A DNA stretch of 64,000 bases from an uncultured Roseobacter sp. Lineage in GTDB: Bacteria; Pseudomonadota; Alphaproteobacteria; Rhodobacterales; Rhodobacteraceae. Every line of letters begins with the position of its first letter. The stretch's first letter is position 1. Below are positions 49,084 to 58,924 of this stretch, one piece after another. The stretch spans positions 62,001-126,000 of the forward strand of contig NZ_CANLXG010000002.1 in NCBI RefSeq assembly GCF_947495025.1, written 5' to 3'. The position numbers and the translations under genes were made by a program. The notes beneath the pieces are model-generated. The model worked only from the letters and a program-made list of their open reading frames with translations. It was not told the origin of the DNA and made no database searches.

Positions 49084-50057
49084 ACATCGACATGATACGT
49101 GCGGCGCAGAAGCGTATTGCGGGGCACATTCGCAGAACGCCTCTGCTGAACTCGCCGTTCATCGACGAAATGGCCGGGCGGCGCGTCTGGATCAAACCCG
49201 AATGCCTGCAGCACACCGGCAGTTTCAAATACCGCGGCGCACGGGCTGCCGTCTCTGCTCTTTCAGAGGCGGAACTTGCGCGGGGCGTCATCGCGTATTC
49301 AAGCGGGAACCATGCGCAGGGTGTGGCCCTTGCCGCGCGCGAACACGGCGCAACAGCCGTGATCATCATGCCCGCTGATGCGCCCAGGGTCAAAATTGAC
49401 AACACCCGGGCACTCGGCGGCGAAGTGGTACTCTATGACCGCGCAGCCGGAGAGGATCGCGACGCACTTGGCGCCGAGTTGTCGGCATCCCGCGGCCTGA
49501 CCCTTATCCGGCCTTTTGACGAACCTCAGGTGATCGCCGGTCAGGGTACTGCGGGCCTTGAAATTGCGGATCAGGCAAGGGAAGCAGGGATAAGCGATGC
49601 TGATGTCGTGGTCTGTTGCGGCGGTGGCGGTTTTGCCTCTGGCATCGCGCTCGCGCTCGAAGCAGAGGCACCGGGCCTGCGCGTCCGGCCCTGCGAGCCT
49701 GCCGGATTTGACGACATGGCCCGCTCACTTGCCACAGGCCGGCAGTGCAGAAACGCGACACCATCGGGCAGTCTGTGCGATGCGATCGTTTCGCCACAAC
49801 CAGGCGAACTCACCCTGCCCGTCCTGTTGCGACTGGCAGGTCCGGGACTGGTTGTGACCGACAACGAAGCGCTCAGCGCGATGGCGGCAGCCTTCAGCCA
49901 CCTCAGACTTGTGGCCGAACCGGGCGGCGCTGTTGCACTTGCAGCAGCACTCTTCCGCCAGGACGAGATTGACGGCGACGACGTCATCGTCACAATCTCC
50001 GGCGGCAATGTGGACGCCGGCGTGTTTCAGACCGCTCTGCACCGAAACATGGCCTGA
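49080..50057 (+). CDS. Threonine/serine dehydratase-like PLP enzyme
   Basis: 325 residues from the ATG that overlaps the upstream stop (ATGA). Fold type II PLP enzyme: K50 in G-S-F-K-Y-R-G-A, S-S-G-N-H-A-Q-G and the glycine loop C-C-G-G-G-G-F-A-S-G. Length and lack of a regulatory domain fit the catabolic threonine dehydratase, serine racemase or threo-3-hydroxyaspartate ammonia-lyase group; I cannot choose among these. Coupled to the alpha/beta hydrolase gene. Confidence 0.88.
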   Translation: MNIDMIRAAQKRIAGHIRRTPLLNSPFIDEMAGRRVWIKPECLQHTGSFKYRGARAAVSALSEAELARGVIAYSSGNHAQGVALAAREHGATAVIIMPADAPRVKIDNTRALGGEVVLYDRAAGEDRDALGAELSASRGLTLIRPFDEPQVIAGQGTAGLEIADQAREAGISDADVVVCCGGGGFASGIALALEAEAPGLRVRPCEPAGFDDMARSLATGRQCRNATPSGSLCDAIVSPQPGELTLPVLLRLAGPGLVVTDNEALSAMAAAFSHLRLVAEPGGAVALAAALFRQDEIDGDDVIVTISGGNVDAGVFQTALHRNMA

Positions 50058-50078
50058 CAAAACAAACGGGGAGGTCAC

Positions 50079-50867
50079 ATGCTGACAGCTGATCTGGGCG
50101 ATGTCCGCCTGCACTACCGCATCGACGGGCCCGAAGATGGCCCTCCGGTGGTTTTTGCAAACTCACTCGGGACGGATATGCGCCTGTGGGATCCGGTGTT
50201 GCCATTACTGCCCCGGGGCCTCCGGATGATCCGTTACGACAAACGCGGTCATGGTCTGTCGACCTGTCCGCCGTCTCCCTACACCATGGGTGCGCTGGTC
50301 ACGGATGTTGAAAAACTCCTCGATCATCTGGGCGTAAGGGACTGCGTTTTTGTCGGGCTGTCGATCGGCGGGATGATTGCACAGGGGCTCGCCGTCAAAC
50401 GCCTGGACCTTGTGCGTGCGATGGTTCTGTCGAACACCGGCGCAAGGATCGGCAATGCGGATCTCTGGGCGGAACGTATCGCCGGCGTCCGGGCCGGTGG
50501 CATCGAGAGCCTGGCGGACGCCGTGATGGAACGCTGGTTCTCGCGCAGTTTCCGGGACACACCGGAACTGGAGCTGTGGCGCAACATGCTGACCCGCCAG
50601 GAAGACGAAGGTTATATCGGCTGTTCGGCAGCGATTTCCGGAACGGATTTCTATACGACAACCGCCAGCCTGCGCCTGCCGACGCTGGGCATTGCCGGCA
50701 GCGAGGACGGGTCGACCCCACCGGACCTGGTGCGCGAGACGACCGATCTTGTGCCTGGCAGCCGGTTTCACCTGATCCGCGGTGCCGGTCATCTGCCCTG
50801 CGTGGAAAACCCACGCGCATACGCGGATGCTCTGACCGGTTTTCTGCGCGAGGTCGGTCATGTCTGA
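50079..50867 (+). CDS. pcaD: 3-oxoadipate enol-lactonase
   Basis: 262 residues. Hydrolyses 3-oxoadipate enol-lactone in the protocatechuate branch of the beta-ketoadipate pathway. Nucleophile S95 in G-L-S-I-G-G-M-I-A-Q-G-L-A is the PcaD pattern, with F-A-N-S-L-G-T-D-x-R-L-W near the N-terminus and G-A-G-H-L-P-C-V-E near the end. Followed after 27 bp by pcaB. The other pca genes (pcaC, pcaG, pcaH, pcaQ) are not in the window. Confidence 0.9.
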   Translation: MLTADLGDVRLHYRIDGPEDGPPVVFANSLGTDMRLWDPVLPLLPRGLRMIRYDKRGHGLSTCPPSPYTMGALVTDVEKLLDHLGVRDCVFVGLSIGGMIAQGLAVKRLDLVRAMVLSNTGARIGNADLWAERIAGVRAGGIESLADAVMERWFSRSFRDTPELELWRNMLTRQEDEGYIGCSAAISGTDFYTTTASLRLPTLGIAGSEDGSTPPDLVRETTDLVPGSRFHLIRGAGHLPCVENPRAYADALTGFLREVGHV

Positions 50868-50894
50868 AACGACGGCTAGGGCTGCGATCTGACC

Positions 50895-52220
50895 ATGGCG
50901 GCGAGCGTTTTCGACACCCCGCTTTACGCCAGCCTGTTCCCGACAGGTGAAACGGGCCGCCTGTTTTCCGACAGTGCCGCGTTGCGGGCCATGCTGCTGA
51001 CCGAGGGCGCGCTGGCCAAGGCCCAGGCGCAGGCCGGTCTGATCCCTGAGCTGAGCGCCGCCGCCATCCAGCGGGCGACGCTGGAGATTCAGGTTGATCC
51101 CGGCGCGCTCACCCGCGCAACCGGCACCAATGGTGTCTGCGTGCCCGCCCTGGTCGAGGCGTTTCGCGCCGAGATGAATGCCCCGGAACATGCGCAGTTC
51201 GTGCACTGGGGTGCGACCTCGCAGGATATCATTGACACCGGTCTGATGTTGCGGCTGCGCCAGGCCCTGCTGCTGGCCGAAGAAGATCTGCGCCACATCC
51301 TGAACGTGCTGGCAAAAGCGGCCACCGAACATGCAGAAACGCCGATGGCGGCACGCACCTATGGACAGCTGGCAACGCCAACCACCTGGGGCGCTGTACT
51401 CGCTGGCTGGGGAATGCCGCTGGCGGATGCGCTGGAGGCCCTGCCCGGGCTGCGCGACAGCAGCCTCTGGGTATCGCTTTCCGGTGCTGCCGGCACCGCG
51501 TCAGAGCTGGGTGATGACCCTGGCGCGCTCCGGGCAGAACTGGCCGCAGGCCTGGGTCTTGGGGACCCACGCCGCAGCTGGCACACAGATCGCAGCCCTG
51601 TGCTGCGGATCGCAGGCTGGATGTCCGGCGTTACTGCGACGCTGGGCGCGATGGGGCACAGCCTGACAGGCCTTGCCACGGGTGGCCTTGGCGAAGTTCG
51701 CCTGAGCGGTGCGGGTGCATCGTCGACGATGCCGCAGAAACAGAACCCGGTCGGGCCCTCGGCGATGACCGCGCTGTCCCATCAGACGGCAGGCCTGCTG
51801 AGCAGCCTGCAGACATCAGCGGTGCACCAGCACCAGCGGGACGGGGCCGCGTGGTTCACCGAATGGATGGTACTGCCACAGATTGTCCTTGGCTGCGCTG
51901 CAGCTCTGCAGATTGCGCGAACCGTCACTGCAGCCCTGGAGCCGGACACCGCCGCTATGCGGCATACGCTGGAGCGTGACGGCGGGATGATACATGCCGA
52001 AGCACTGAGTTTTGCTCTGACCGCAAGGATGTCGCGTCCGGAGGCGCAGGCTGCCGTCAAAGAACTTTGCAGGGACGCACGTTCCAGCGGCACGCCACTG
52101 GACGTTCTTGCCCGCATGCGCTGGCCAGATCTGTCCCCTGACCTCTTTGATCTGCGCGGTGCAACCGGTCAGGCGCCCGCGGAAGCACGCGCTTTTGCAG
52201 ACCGCATAGCCGGGATGTGA
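50895..52220 (+). CDS. pcaB: 3-carboxy-cis,cis-muconate cycloisomerase
   Basis: 441 residues, a fumarase/aspartase-superfamily enzyme. Lactonises 3-carboxymuconate in protocatechuate breakdown. The family signature S-S-T-M-P-Q-K-Q-N-P is present near 278-287, T-G-T-N-G-V-C-V-P and H-W-G-A-T-S-Q-D-I-I-D-T in the N-terminal half. Directly after pcaD, and its stop overlaps the next start. Confidence 0.93.
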   Translation: MAASVFDTPLYASLFPTGETGRLFSDSAALRAMLLTEGALAKAQAQAGLIPELSAAAIQRATLEIQVDPGALTRATGTNGVCVPALVEAFRAEMNAPEHAQFVHWGATSQDIIDTGLMLRLRQALLLAEEDLRHILNVLAKAATEHAETPMAARTYGQLATPTTWGAVLAGWGMPLADALEALPGLRDSSLWVSLSGAAGTASELGDDPGALRAELAAGLGLGDPRRSWHTDRSPVLRIAGWMSGVTATLGAMGHSLTGLATGGLGEVRLSGAGASSTMPQKQNPVGPSAMTALSHQTAGLLSSLQTSAVHQHQRDGAAWFTEWMVLPQIVLGCAAALQIARTVTAALEPDTAAMRHTLERDGGMIHAEALSFALTARMSRPEAQAAVKELCRDARSSGTPLDVLARMRWPDLSPDLFDLRGATGQAPAEARAFADRIAGM

Positions 52221-53431
52221 TTTTGCGCCCTGCAGTCCTTTTCATTCTGGTCACTGTCATGATCGACGCCATGGGAATTGGCCTCATTATCCCCGTCATG
52301 CCTGACCTCATCCAGGAAGTCCGCGCGGGCGACCTTGCCGAGGCTGCTCTGTGGGGTGGTCTGCTCTCGACGGTTTTCGCTGTGATGCAGTTCCTGTTCG
52401 GGCCGGTCCTCGGCGGCCTGTCAGACAGATTTGGCCGTCGTCCCGTTTTGCTGGTCTCACTGGTGATCATGGCGCTCGATTACCTGGTAATGGCCGTCGC
52501 CGGCAGCATCTGGTTGCTGCTGGTCGGTCGTGTGGTCGGAGGCATCACCGCTGCGACCCAGTCCACCGCCAACGCCTATATGGCGGATATCTCCGGACCC
52601 GAAGACCGAGCCGCCAACTTTGGCCTGGTGGGGGCAGCTTTCGGGGTCGGTTTTGTTCTTGGCCCTCTGATCGGCGGACTGCTGGCCGGGTATGGCACGC
52701 GTGCGCCGTTCTATGCCGCGTCCTTTCTGGCCCTGCTGAACTTTGGCTTTGGACTTTTCGTGCTGAAGGAGACAGTGACTGACAAAATCCGCCGGCCCTT
52801 TCGCTGGTCGCGGGCCAATCCGCTGGGCAGTCTGAAACAGCTCCGCAGACTGCCCGGCATCGGTCCGATGCTGATGGTGTTTTTCATCTACCAGGTGGCT
52901 TTTATGGTGTATCCCGCTGTCTGGTCCTTTTTCGGCAAAGAACGATTTGGATGGGATCCTCAGACAATCGGGCTGAGCCTTGCGCTTTTCGGCATTATGC
53001 TGGCCATCGTGCAGGGTGGCCTGATCAGGCCGGTCCTGCGAATCCTCGGGGAGCGTGGCACCGTTGTATACGGCCATGTGTTCGACATTCTTGCCTTTCT
53101 GGCGCTTGCCTTTGTCACCAACGGAACGCTGGCATTGATCCTGACACCACTTGCGGCTCTTGCCGCAGTTATCACACCGGCTCTGCAGGGTATCATGTCC
53201 AAAGCAGTGGGCGCTGATGCACAGGGCGAACTGCAGGGGGCGCTGACTTCGCTTTCGGCACTCGCAATGATCTTTTCCCCGATGATCATGACGGCCACTT
53301 TTGCGACGTTTACAGCCGATGATGCCCCGGTTTATCTGCCCGGCGCACCCTTTCTGTTTTCTGCAGGTCTGATTGTACTGGGCCTGGCAGTGTTTGTAAT
53401 GCGGAGTAAAGCAGCCGCAGGGCCAGACTGA
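52217..53431 (+). CDS. MFS transporter, TCR/Tet-like
   Basis: 404 residues with about twelve hydrophobic helices. The [14 protein letters not shown] motif A between helices 2 and 3 and the N-terminal [15 protein letters not shown] segment are those of the TetA branch of MFS exporters. Its GTG overlaps the pcaB stop, so it belongs to the pca transcript; that context suggests transport of an aromatic or its product rather than a drug (inference). Confidence 0.88.
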   Translation: MILRPAVLFILVTVMIDAMGIGLIIPVMPDLIQEVRAGDLAEAALWGGLLSTVFAVMQFLFGPVLGGLSDRFGRRPVLLVSLVIMALDYLVMAVAGSIWLLLVGRVVGGITAATQSTANAYMADISGPEDRAANFGLVGAAFGVGFVLGPLIGGLLAGYGTRAPFYAASFLALLNFGFGLFVLKETVTDKIRRPFRWSRANPLGSLKQLRRLPGIGPMLMVFFIYQVAFMVYPAVWSFFGKERFGWDPQTIGLSLALFGIMLAIVQGGLIRPVLRILGERGTVVYGHVFDILAFLALAFVTNGTLALILTPLAALAAVITPALQGIMSKAVGADAQGELQGALTSLSALAMIFSPMIMTATFATFTADDAPVYLPGAPFLFSAGLIVLGLAVFVMRSKAAAGPD

Positions 53432-53532
53432 AGCGACAGACCCTGTCGTCTTCAGGCTTGCAACCCGGCGGCCACGACGACAGGCTGGCGGAAAAGCAAA
53501 GGCGCATCGCCGCCCACAGAAAGTGACAGTTT

Positions 53533-54624
53533 ATGCAGACAATCAAAGCCGCAGTGTGCCACAGTTTTGGCGACCCCCTCGTGGTCGAGGACATTCACCT
53601 CAGGGCACCGCAGGCAGGTGAAGTCGAAGTGACCCTGAGCGCCGTTGCAATCTGCCATTCGGACATATCCTATGCAGACGGCGCATGGGGCGGGTCCCTG
53701 CCCGCGGTTTACGGCCATGAAGCTGCCGGCGTTATTTCGGCAACAGGCGATAACGTCACCGGGCTTTCAGACGGGGACAGTGTCATTGTCACGCTTATCC
53801 GGGCCTGTGGGAGCTGCGGTAACTGCGCATCCGGCAAACCGACCATCTGCGAAACCCCTTACGACGGCGACCACGGGCCGATCACAACGACAACAGGGGG
53901 TAAGCTGCATCAGGCTATGGCCTGCGGCGGCTTCGCCGAGAAAGTTGTCGTCGATCAGAACCAGGTCGTCCGCATCAGCCCGGACATCTCCAAAGAGGCT
54001 GCCTGCCTGGTGGCCTGCGGCGTGATCACCGGCGTGGGCGCGGTTGTGAATGCCGCTGGCCTGCGGGCTGGTCAGGATGTTGTCGTCATCGGCGCCGGGG
54101 GCGTCGGGCTTAATGCGATCCAGGGTGCGCGCATCGCCGGTGCCCGCCGGATTATCGCGGTCGATATGAGTGAGGAGAAACTGCAGACTGCGCGCGACTT
54201 CGGCGCAACCGACGGGGTCCTTGCAACGTCGGACAAACCATGGCGCGCAGCGATCAGCGCCATGGGCGGGCGCGGCGCCGATGCCGTGATTGTAACCGTC
54301 GGCGCCATTCCCGCCTATGATCAGGCCCCAAGATATCTTGGCGCAGGCGGCAAAGTCATCATGGTCGGCATGCCGCATTCCGGCGCGCTGTCGCGTTATG
54401 AGCCGGTTATGCTGGCTGCGACAGGTCAGGGCATGACCGGATCAAAGATGGGCGACGTGGTCATCCAGCGGGATATTCCGTGGATGGTGGACCTCTATTC
54501 TCAGGGTCGTCTGAAGCTTGATGAACTGATCTCAGGACGCTGGACGCTGGATCAGATCAATGAGGCGATTGCCGACACCAGAACCGGTGGCGCCCGGCGC
54601 AATGTGATCGTTTTCGACACCTGA
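53533..54624 (+). CDS. Zinc-dependent alcohol dehydrogenase
   Basis: 363 residues, MDR superfamily. Catalytic zinc ligands C41, H62 and E63 (A-I-C-H-S-D, Y-G-H-E-A-A-G) and the structural zinc cysteines at C92, C95, C98 and C106 are all visible. Cofactor-binding I-G-A-G-G-V-G-L-N is present, and D in I-A-V-D-M-S favours NAD over NADP. Layout resembles class III-like (glutathione-dependent formaldehyde) dehydrogenases, but the usual length and full pattern are not met, so substrate is open. 101 bp after the MFS gene. Confidence 0.88.
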   Translation: MQTIKAAVCHSFGDPLVVEDIHLRAPQAGEVEVTLSAVAICHSDISYADGAWGGSLPAVYGHEAAGVISATGDNVTGLSDGDSVIVTLIRACGSCGNCASGKPTICETPYDGDHGPITTTTGGKLHQAMACGGFAEKVVVDQNQVVRISPDISKEAACLVACGVITGVGAVVNAAGLRAGQDVVVIGAGGVGLNAIQGARIAGARRIIAVDMSEEKLQTARDFGATDGVLATSDKPWRAAISAMGGRGADAVIVTVGAIPAYDQAPRYLGAGGKVIMVGMPHSGALSRYEPVMLAATGQGMTGSKMGDVVIQRDIPWMVDLYSQGRLKLDELISGRWTLDQINEAIADTRTGGARRNVIVFDT

Positions 54625-54647
54625 CCGCCAGTGCGAAAGGACAGCCG

Positions 54648-55880
54648 ATGAAGCTCCGCGACCTTGATGTGATTGTGACCGCACCGCCCGTCCCGGGCTG
54701 GGGTGGCCGCTACTGGATTCTGGTCAGGGTCACCACTGACAACGGCATTACGGGCTGGGGCGAGTGCTATGCATCATCTGTCGGACCTGAGGCGATGCGG
54801 CATGTCATCAAAGACGTTTTCCACCGCCATATGGCAGGTGAGAATCCGGAAAACATCGAGCTTATGTTCCGCCGCGCCTACTCTTCGGGCTTTACTCAGC
54901 GGCCGGATCTGACCGTCATGGGGGCATTCTCAGGTCTCGAAATCGCGTGCTGGGATATTCTTGGCAAGGCCCGGGAAAGACCGGTCTGGGCGCTGCTCGG
55001 CGGTATGATGAACGACCGGATACGCGCCTATACATACCTTTACCCACTGCCCGAACATGACCTCGCGGCCTTCTGGACCTCGCCCGACATGGCCGCCGAA
55101 AGCGCCCTCGCCATGGTGGACAAGGGCTATACTGCCGTGAAATTCGACCCCGCCGGGCCCTACACGATGCGCGGCGGGCACATGCCTGGCATGCGCGACA
55201 TCAGCCAGTCCGTCGCTTTCTGCAAAGCCATCCGCGAGGCGGTGGGCGACCGCGCCGATCTGCTCTTTGGCACCCATGGCCAGTTCACCACCGCAGGGGC
55301 CATCCGGCTGGGTCAGGCGCTGGAACCCTATTCCCCGCTGTGGTTCGAAGAACCGATCCCGCCCGACGCAGCAGAGGAAATGGCAAAGGTCGCGCGCGCC
55401 GTGCGTATCCCCGTGGCCACCGGCGAACGGCTGACCACAAAGGCCGAATTTGCACCTGTGCTGCGCAGTGGTGCCGCCACGATCCTGCAACCGGCGCTCG
55501 GCCGCGCGGGCGGTATCTGGGAAGTGAAGAAAATCGCCGCCATGGCGGAAGTCTACAACGCGCAGATGGCACCACACCTCTATGCCGGACCAGTTGAATG
55601 GGCGGCCAATGTACATCTCGCGGCTTCAATCCCCAATCTGCTCATGGCCGAAACCATCGAAACACCCTTTCACGACAGTCTGATCCGCAGCACGATCCGG
55701 GTTGAGGATGGGTTCATCACCCCGCCGCAGACGCCTGGTCTTGGCATCGACCTGGACGAGGAACTGGCGCGCGCTCATCCCTGGACGGGTGACGGCCTGC
55801 ATCTGCAGATGCAGGAAGAGCCGTGCGACTATGTCAATGGCAATGACTTTGAAGGTGGTGCCCCTGCACCAAGGGACTGA
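54648..55880 (+). CDS. Enolase-superfamily (mandelate racemase/muconate lactonizing) sugar acid dehydratase-like protein
   Basis: 410 residues with the N-terminal capping domain and a C-terminal barrel. K165 (V-K-F-D), E234 (W-F-E-E-P), E260 (T-G-E-R-L-T) and H310 (A-P-H-L) sit at the positions expected for acid-sugar dehydratases. The position of the first metal-binding Asp reads G-T-H (208-210). Galactonate- or mannonate-dehydratase-like roles are possible; the substrate cannot be called. Last gene of the plus-strand run, 23 bp after the alcohol dehydrogenase. Confidence 0.85.
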   Translation: MKLRDLDVIVTAPPVPGWGGRYWILVRVTTDNGITGWGECYASSVGPEAMRHVIKDVFHRHMAGENPENIELMFRRAYSSGFTQRPDLTVMGAFSGLEIACWDILGKARERPVWALLGGMMNDRIRAYTYLYPLPEHDLAAFWTSPDMAAESALAMVDKGYTAVKFDPAGPYTMRGGHMPGMRDISQSVAFCKAIREAVGDRADLLFGTHGQFTTAGAIRLGQALEPYSPLWFEEPIPPDAAEEMAKVARAVRIPVATGERLTTKAEFAPVLRSGAATILQPALGRAGGIWEVKKIAAMAEVYNAQMAPHLYAGPVEWAANVHLAASIPNLLMAETIETPFHDSLIRSTIRVEDGFITPPQTPGLGIDLDEELARAHPWTGDGLHLQMQEEPCDYVNGNDFEGGAPAPRD

Positions 55881-56044
55881 CAGCGTCCGGGCGCTTTGCC
55901 TCGTTGGCTGACGACGTGCCCGGCGTGTTTCGCAGGTAAAGTTCTGCTTTTACCTTGATTTCTAGGTATTTATCAGCAGGCCAGTAACGGCTCTGAAACC
56001 CGGCATAAGTTTTTTTGGCCTCTCATCACCAGAGTGGCTGAAAA

Positions 56045-58090
56045 TTGGCATGGTTTAACGAAAAACGACTGCGTGTGCTTGTTTGCCTGCTCTGCGCGAC
56101 ACTTGTCGGCGCCGGTTACTTTGTTGCGTCCAACTACAAGGTTATGATGAACGAGACCTCGCAGCGACAGCAGCTCATAGACATGACCAATGCTTTCACA
56201 AAAGCATTTTCGGTGCACCGCGACGAAGACAATCTGGTGCCCGCCACCTTCCGCCGTATCGGCATCCAGGAATTCACGGACAACGTCAAAAGCAGTGTCG
56301 ATGTCCGGGCAACCGCGTCCACAATGCGCATGCCCGGCACCCCCGGCCTGGAGCTGGAAACCGTTGAAGAAGACGCTCATATACGGTCTCTCATTGAAGA
56401 AATGGCACAGGCGGATACGCCCGCGGCTCACAATGAGCACCTCTGGCAGAACGGGTTGTTTATCGGACGGACCATCATCCCCTCCATCGCTTCGTCCGAA
56501 AGCTGTGTTGCCTGCCACAACGCGGCACTTGGACAGGAAATCTACAGCGTCGGGGATGTTATGGGCGCATTTGTTGTGGAAACTGACCTGACCGGTTCCG
56601 TCACGCAAAGCGCGGTCTACGGACTGGCGACGGTGCCCTTTGTCGGTATGCTGGTCTTTGCAATCATCACGCAGCAGGCGCAGCGGTCGGCACGAACTGT
56701 AACGGCGCTCAAACGACAGGTGACCGCCGAAAAGAACCAGCGAAAAGCGGAAGAACAGGCCAAATTCCTCGCATCACACGATGCACTGACCCAATCGGCC
56801 AACCGCAGCATGTTCAACGACCGGCTCGACGCGGAAATCACACGTGTAAAGGAAGGTGCGGTTGCCGATGTGATCATCTGTCTGCTGGATCTCGATGACT
56901 TCAAGCTGATCAATGACTCCATGGGCCATGATGCGGGCGACGCAGTGCTCGTCACGATTGCAGAACGCCTGCGGGAGGTGATTGAACCCGAAGGCGGCCT
57001 TGTAGCACGGTTTGGCGGTGACGAATTTGCGGTGGTACTGGCGCCAGACCGGCCCGGTTCTGATGTCCTGGTGCTGGCACAGCAGCTTGTCGATACAATC
57101 CAGCAGGAATTCAGATTTGGTCAGGCCATGTTGCGCCCTGGCTGCTCCATCGGAATAGCACAGCTTTCCGAGGTAAATGGCAACAGCAACGCAGCTCTTA
57201 TGAAAGCCGCAGACGTCGCTCTTTATGCGGCCAAGGGCGCCGGCAAATCCTGCTTCCAGGTATTTGACGAACCGCTCCGTGCCAAAATGGGCCGCAAGAT
57301 GGAGCTGATCTCGGAATTACCCCGCGCCATAGCAAAAGACAGCATCCGTCCGGTATTGCAGCCGAAGATCAACCTGCGCACAGGCGAGTTGGTAGGGTTT
57401 GAAGCCCTCGCGCGCTGGCGTCTGGGCGACGATGATATAGCACCTTCGGAGTTCATTCCGCTGGCCGAGGAAAGCCGTCTGATCGAACAGGTTGACTTCC
57501 ACATTATGAAAGAAGCCGCAGGTTTTGTCTCCCGCGCCTCACAGAGGCCTGGCACCTCAGTCGGCCTCGCCGTGAATCTCAGCACTATTGATCTGCGAAC
57601 GTCGGAGTTCGTTGAAAAAGTTCTCGATGTTCTGCTGGAGACAGGGTTGTCGCCTTCCCGGCTGACGCTCGAAATTACCGAAAGTGTCTTTATGCGCAAC
57701 TGGGAACAGGCACGTCATACTCTGGAACAGCTGCGCAAGGCTGGTGTGAAAATTGCCCTTGATGATTTTGGTACCGGATATTCATCTCTGTCATATGTGC
57801 TGGAGTTCCCGTTTGATGAAATCAAGATCGACAGATCCCTGGCAAAGGATGTGACACGGATCGAACAGAACCGGGGAATGCTGATCCACCTGACACGCAT
57901 GTTTCATGATCTTGATAAAACAGTGACCATCGAGGGGGTGGAAACGTGGGAACAGACACAGCTTCTTATGGAGATTGGCGTTCACGTGGCCCAGGGTTTC
58001 TATTTTTCACCACCGCTTGAGCTGGATCAGGCTCTGACGCTTCTGTCAGATCTCGGGAGCGATGTTCCCGACGTATCAGGTGCCGGCTGA
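56045..58090 (+). CDS. GGDEF-EAL cyclic-di-GMP protein with periplasmic haem-c-like sensor
   Basis: 681 residues from a TTG (weak site; the first ATG would remove the first membrane helix). Transmembrane helices at about 10-30 and 185-207 enclose a periplasmic domain of the Tll0287-like (DUF3365) type with C154-V-A-C-H158, a c-type haem attachment motif. GGDEF (about 245-400) is intact with R-F-G-G-D-E-F-A. EAL (about 415-670) keeps E-A-L-A-R-W, E-I-T-E-S, D-D-F-G-T-G-Y-S-S-L, K-I-D and E-G-V-E-T, so both synthesis and hydrolysis are possible. Redox or gas sensing is inferred. Confidence 0.92.
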   Translation: MAWFNEKRLRVLVCLLCATLVGAGYFVASNYKVMMNETSQRQQLIDMTNAFTKAFSVHRDEDNLVPATFRRIGIQEFTDNVKSSVDVRATASTMRMPGTPGLELETVEEDAHIRSLIEEMAQADTPAAHNEHLWQNGLFIGRTIIPSIASSESCVACHNAALGQEIYSVGDVMGAFVVETDLTGSVTQSAVYGLATVPFVGMLVFAIITQQAQRSARTVTALKRQVTAEKNQRKAEEQAKFLASHDALTQSANRSMFNDRLDAEITRVKEGAVADVIICLLDLDDFKLINDSMGHDAGDAVLVTIAERLREVIEPEGGLVARFGGDEFAVVLAPDRPGSDVLVLAQQLVDTIQQEFRFGQAMLRPGCSIGIAQLSEVNGNSNAALMKAADVALYAAKGAGKSCFQVFDEPLRAKMGRKMELISELPRAIAKDSIRPVLQPKINLRTGELVGFEALARWRLGDDDIAPSEFIPLAEESRLIEQVDFHIMKEAAGFVSRASQRPGTSVGLAVNLSTIDLRTSEFVEKVLDVLLETGLSPSRLTLEITESVFMRNWEQARHTLEQLRKAGVKIALDDFGTGYSSLSYVLEFPFDEIKIDRSLAKDVTRIEQNRGMLIHLTRMFHDLDKTVTIEGVETWEQTQLLMEIGVHVAQGFYFSPPLELDQALTLLSDLGSDVPDVSGAG

Positions 58091-58225
58091 ATACCCGGGG
58101 AACACGCTGTGCGCCGCACAGGCAAAGTTCAGAAGCGCATTTCACCCGACACCGGTCCGGCCAGACGGCATCGCCGCCAAAGCAACAGATCGTTTCAAAT
58201 CAAAGGGCACAAAAAGACCTGAAAT

Positions 58226-58924
58226 TCAGGTCCGCGCTGCTTCAAAGGCGGCCCATGCTGCCTCAAACTCCTCAAAACTGATCTGCCTGCCCTTTACCGC
58301 TTCAAAGACAATCGATTCAGACCGCATGAGCGTCGCAACCGCATCCGCCAGTTCCGGCACCACGTCGTCGGGGACGGTTACGGCGCCATGGCGGTCCGCA
58401 TGTACCAGCGCGCCCGGCGCCACTGTCATACCATGGACCACGACGGGTTGATCAAAATCCACAACATGCACGAAACCATGACTTGGGCCGACTGATCCGG
58501 CGACCACAGGAAATCCTTCCGGCAGATCGCCCAGATCACGCATGACGCCATCTGTCAGCGCACCAGACAAGCCAAACGCCTTGTGGATGTTGGTGTTGAC
58601 CTCGCCCCAGTAGGCGCCGATCGCATCCGGAACGTCCAGATCCTGAACCACGGCCACACCCGGTCGGGGCCCCTCTGACATGTATCTGTAATAGGCCATG
58701 CGACGTGCGCGGATAACATCTGCAGGCTCGGCTGGCGGACTGACCGCCTGAATGCGCGCTGTCCTTGCGTAGCCCACCACAGCACCGCTGTCAGGCGCCG
58801 AGCACAGCATCGTGCCACGGGTAAAGTCACTGAAGCCCCGTTTGCCCTGTGCCACTTCAATGGCATTGCAAACGGTGGGTGTATCGACCTTTCGCAGCAG
58901 TTCCAGCAGTGATGCGTCCATCAT
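58226..58924 (-). CDS. RraA-family aldolase-like protein
   Basis: 232 residues from an ATG overlapping the upstream stop (ATGA); a second ATG follows directly. The family contains HMG/CHA aldolases that split 4-hydroxy-4-methyl- or 4-carboxy-4-hydroxy-2-oxoadipate to pyruvate, as well as the RNase E regulator RraA. G-A-L-T-D-G-V-M-R-D near residue 110 holds the conserved Arg-Asp pair, and V-H-A-D-R-H-G-A-V the metal-binding region. In a catabolic operon an aldolase or lyase role is the better guess. Last gene of the LacI-led cluster. Confidence 0.85.
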   Translation of the reverse strand: MMDASLLELLRKVDTPTVCNAIEVAQGKRGFSDFTRGTMLCSAPDSGAVVGYARTARIQAVSPPAEPADVIRARRMAYYRYMSEGPRPGVAVVQDLDVPDAIGAYWGEVNTNIHKAFGLSGALTDGVMRDLGDLPEGFPVVAGSVGPSHGFVHVVDFDQPVVVHGMTVAPGALVHADRHGAVTVPDDVVPELADAVATLMRSESIVFEAVKGRQISFEEFEAAWAAFEAART

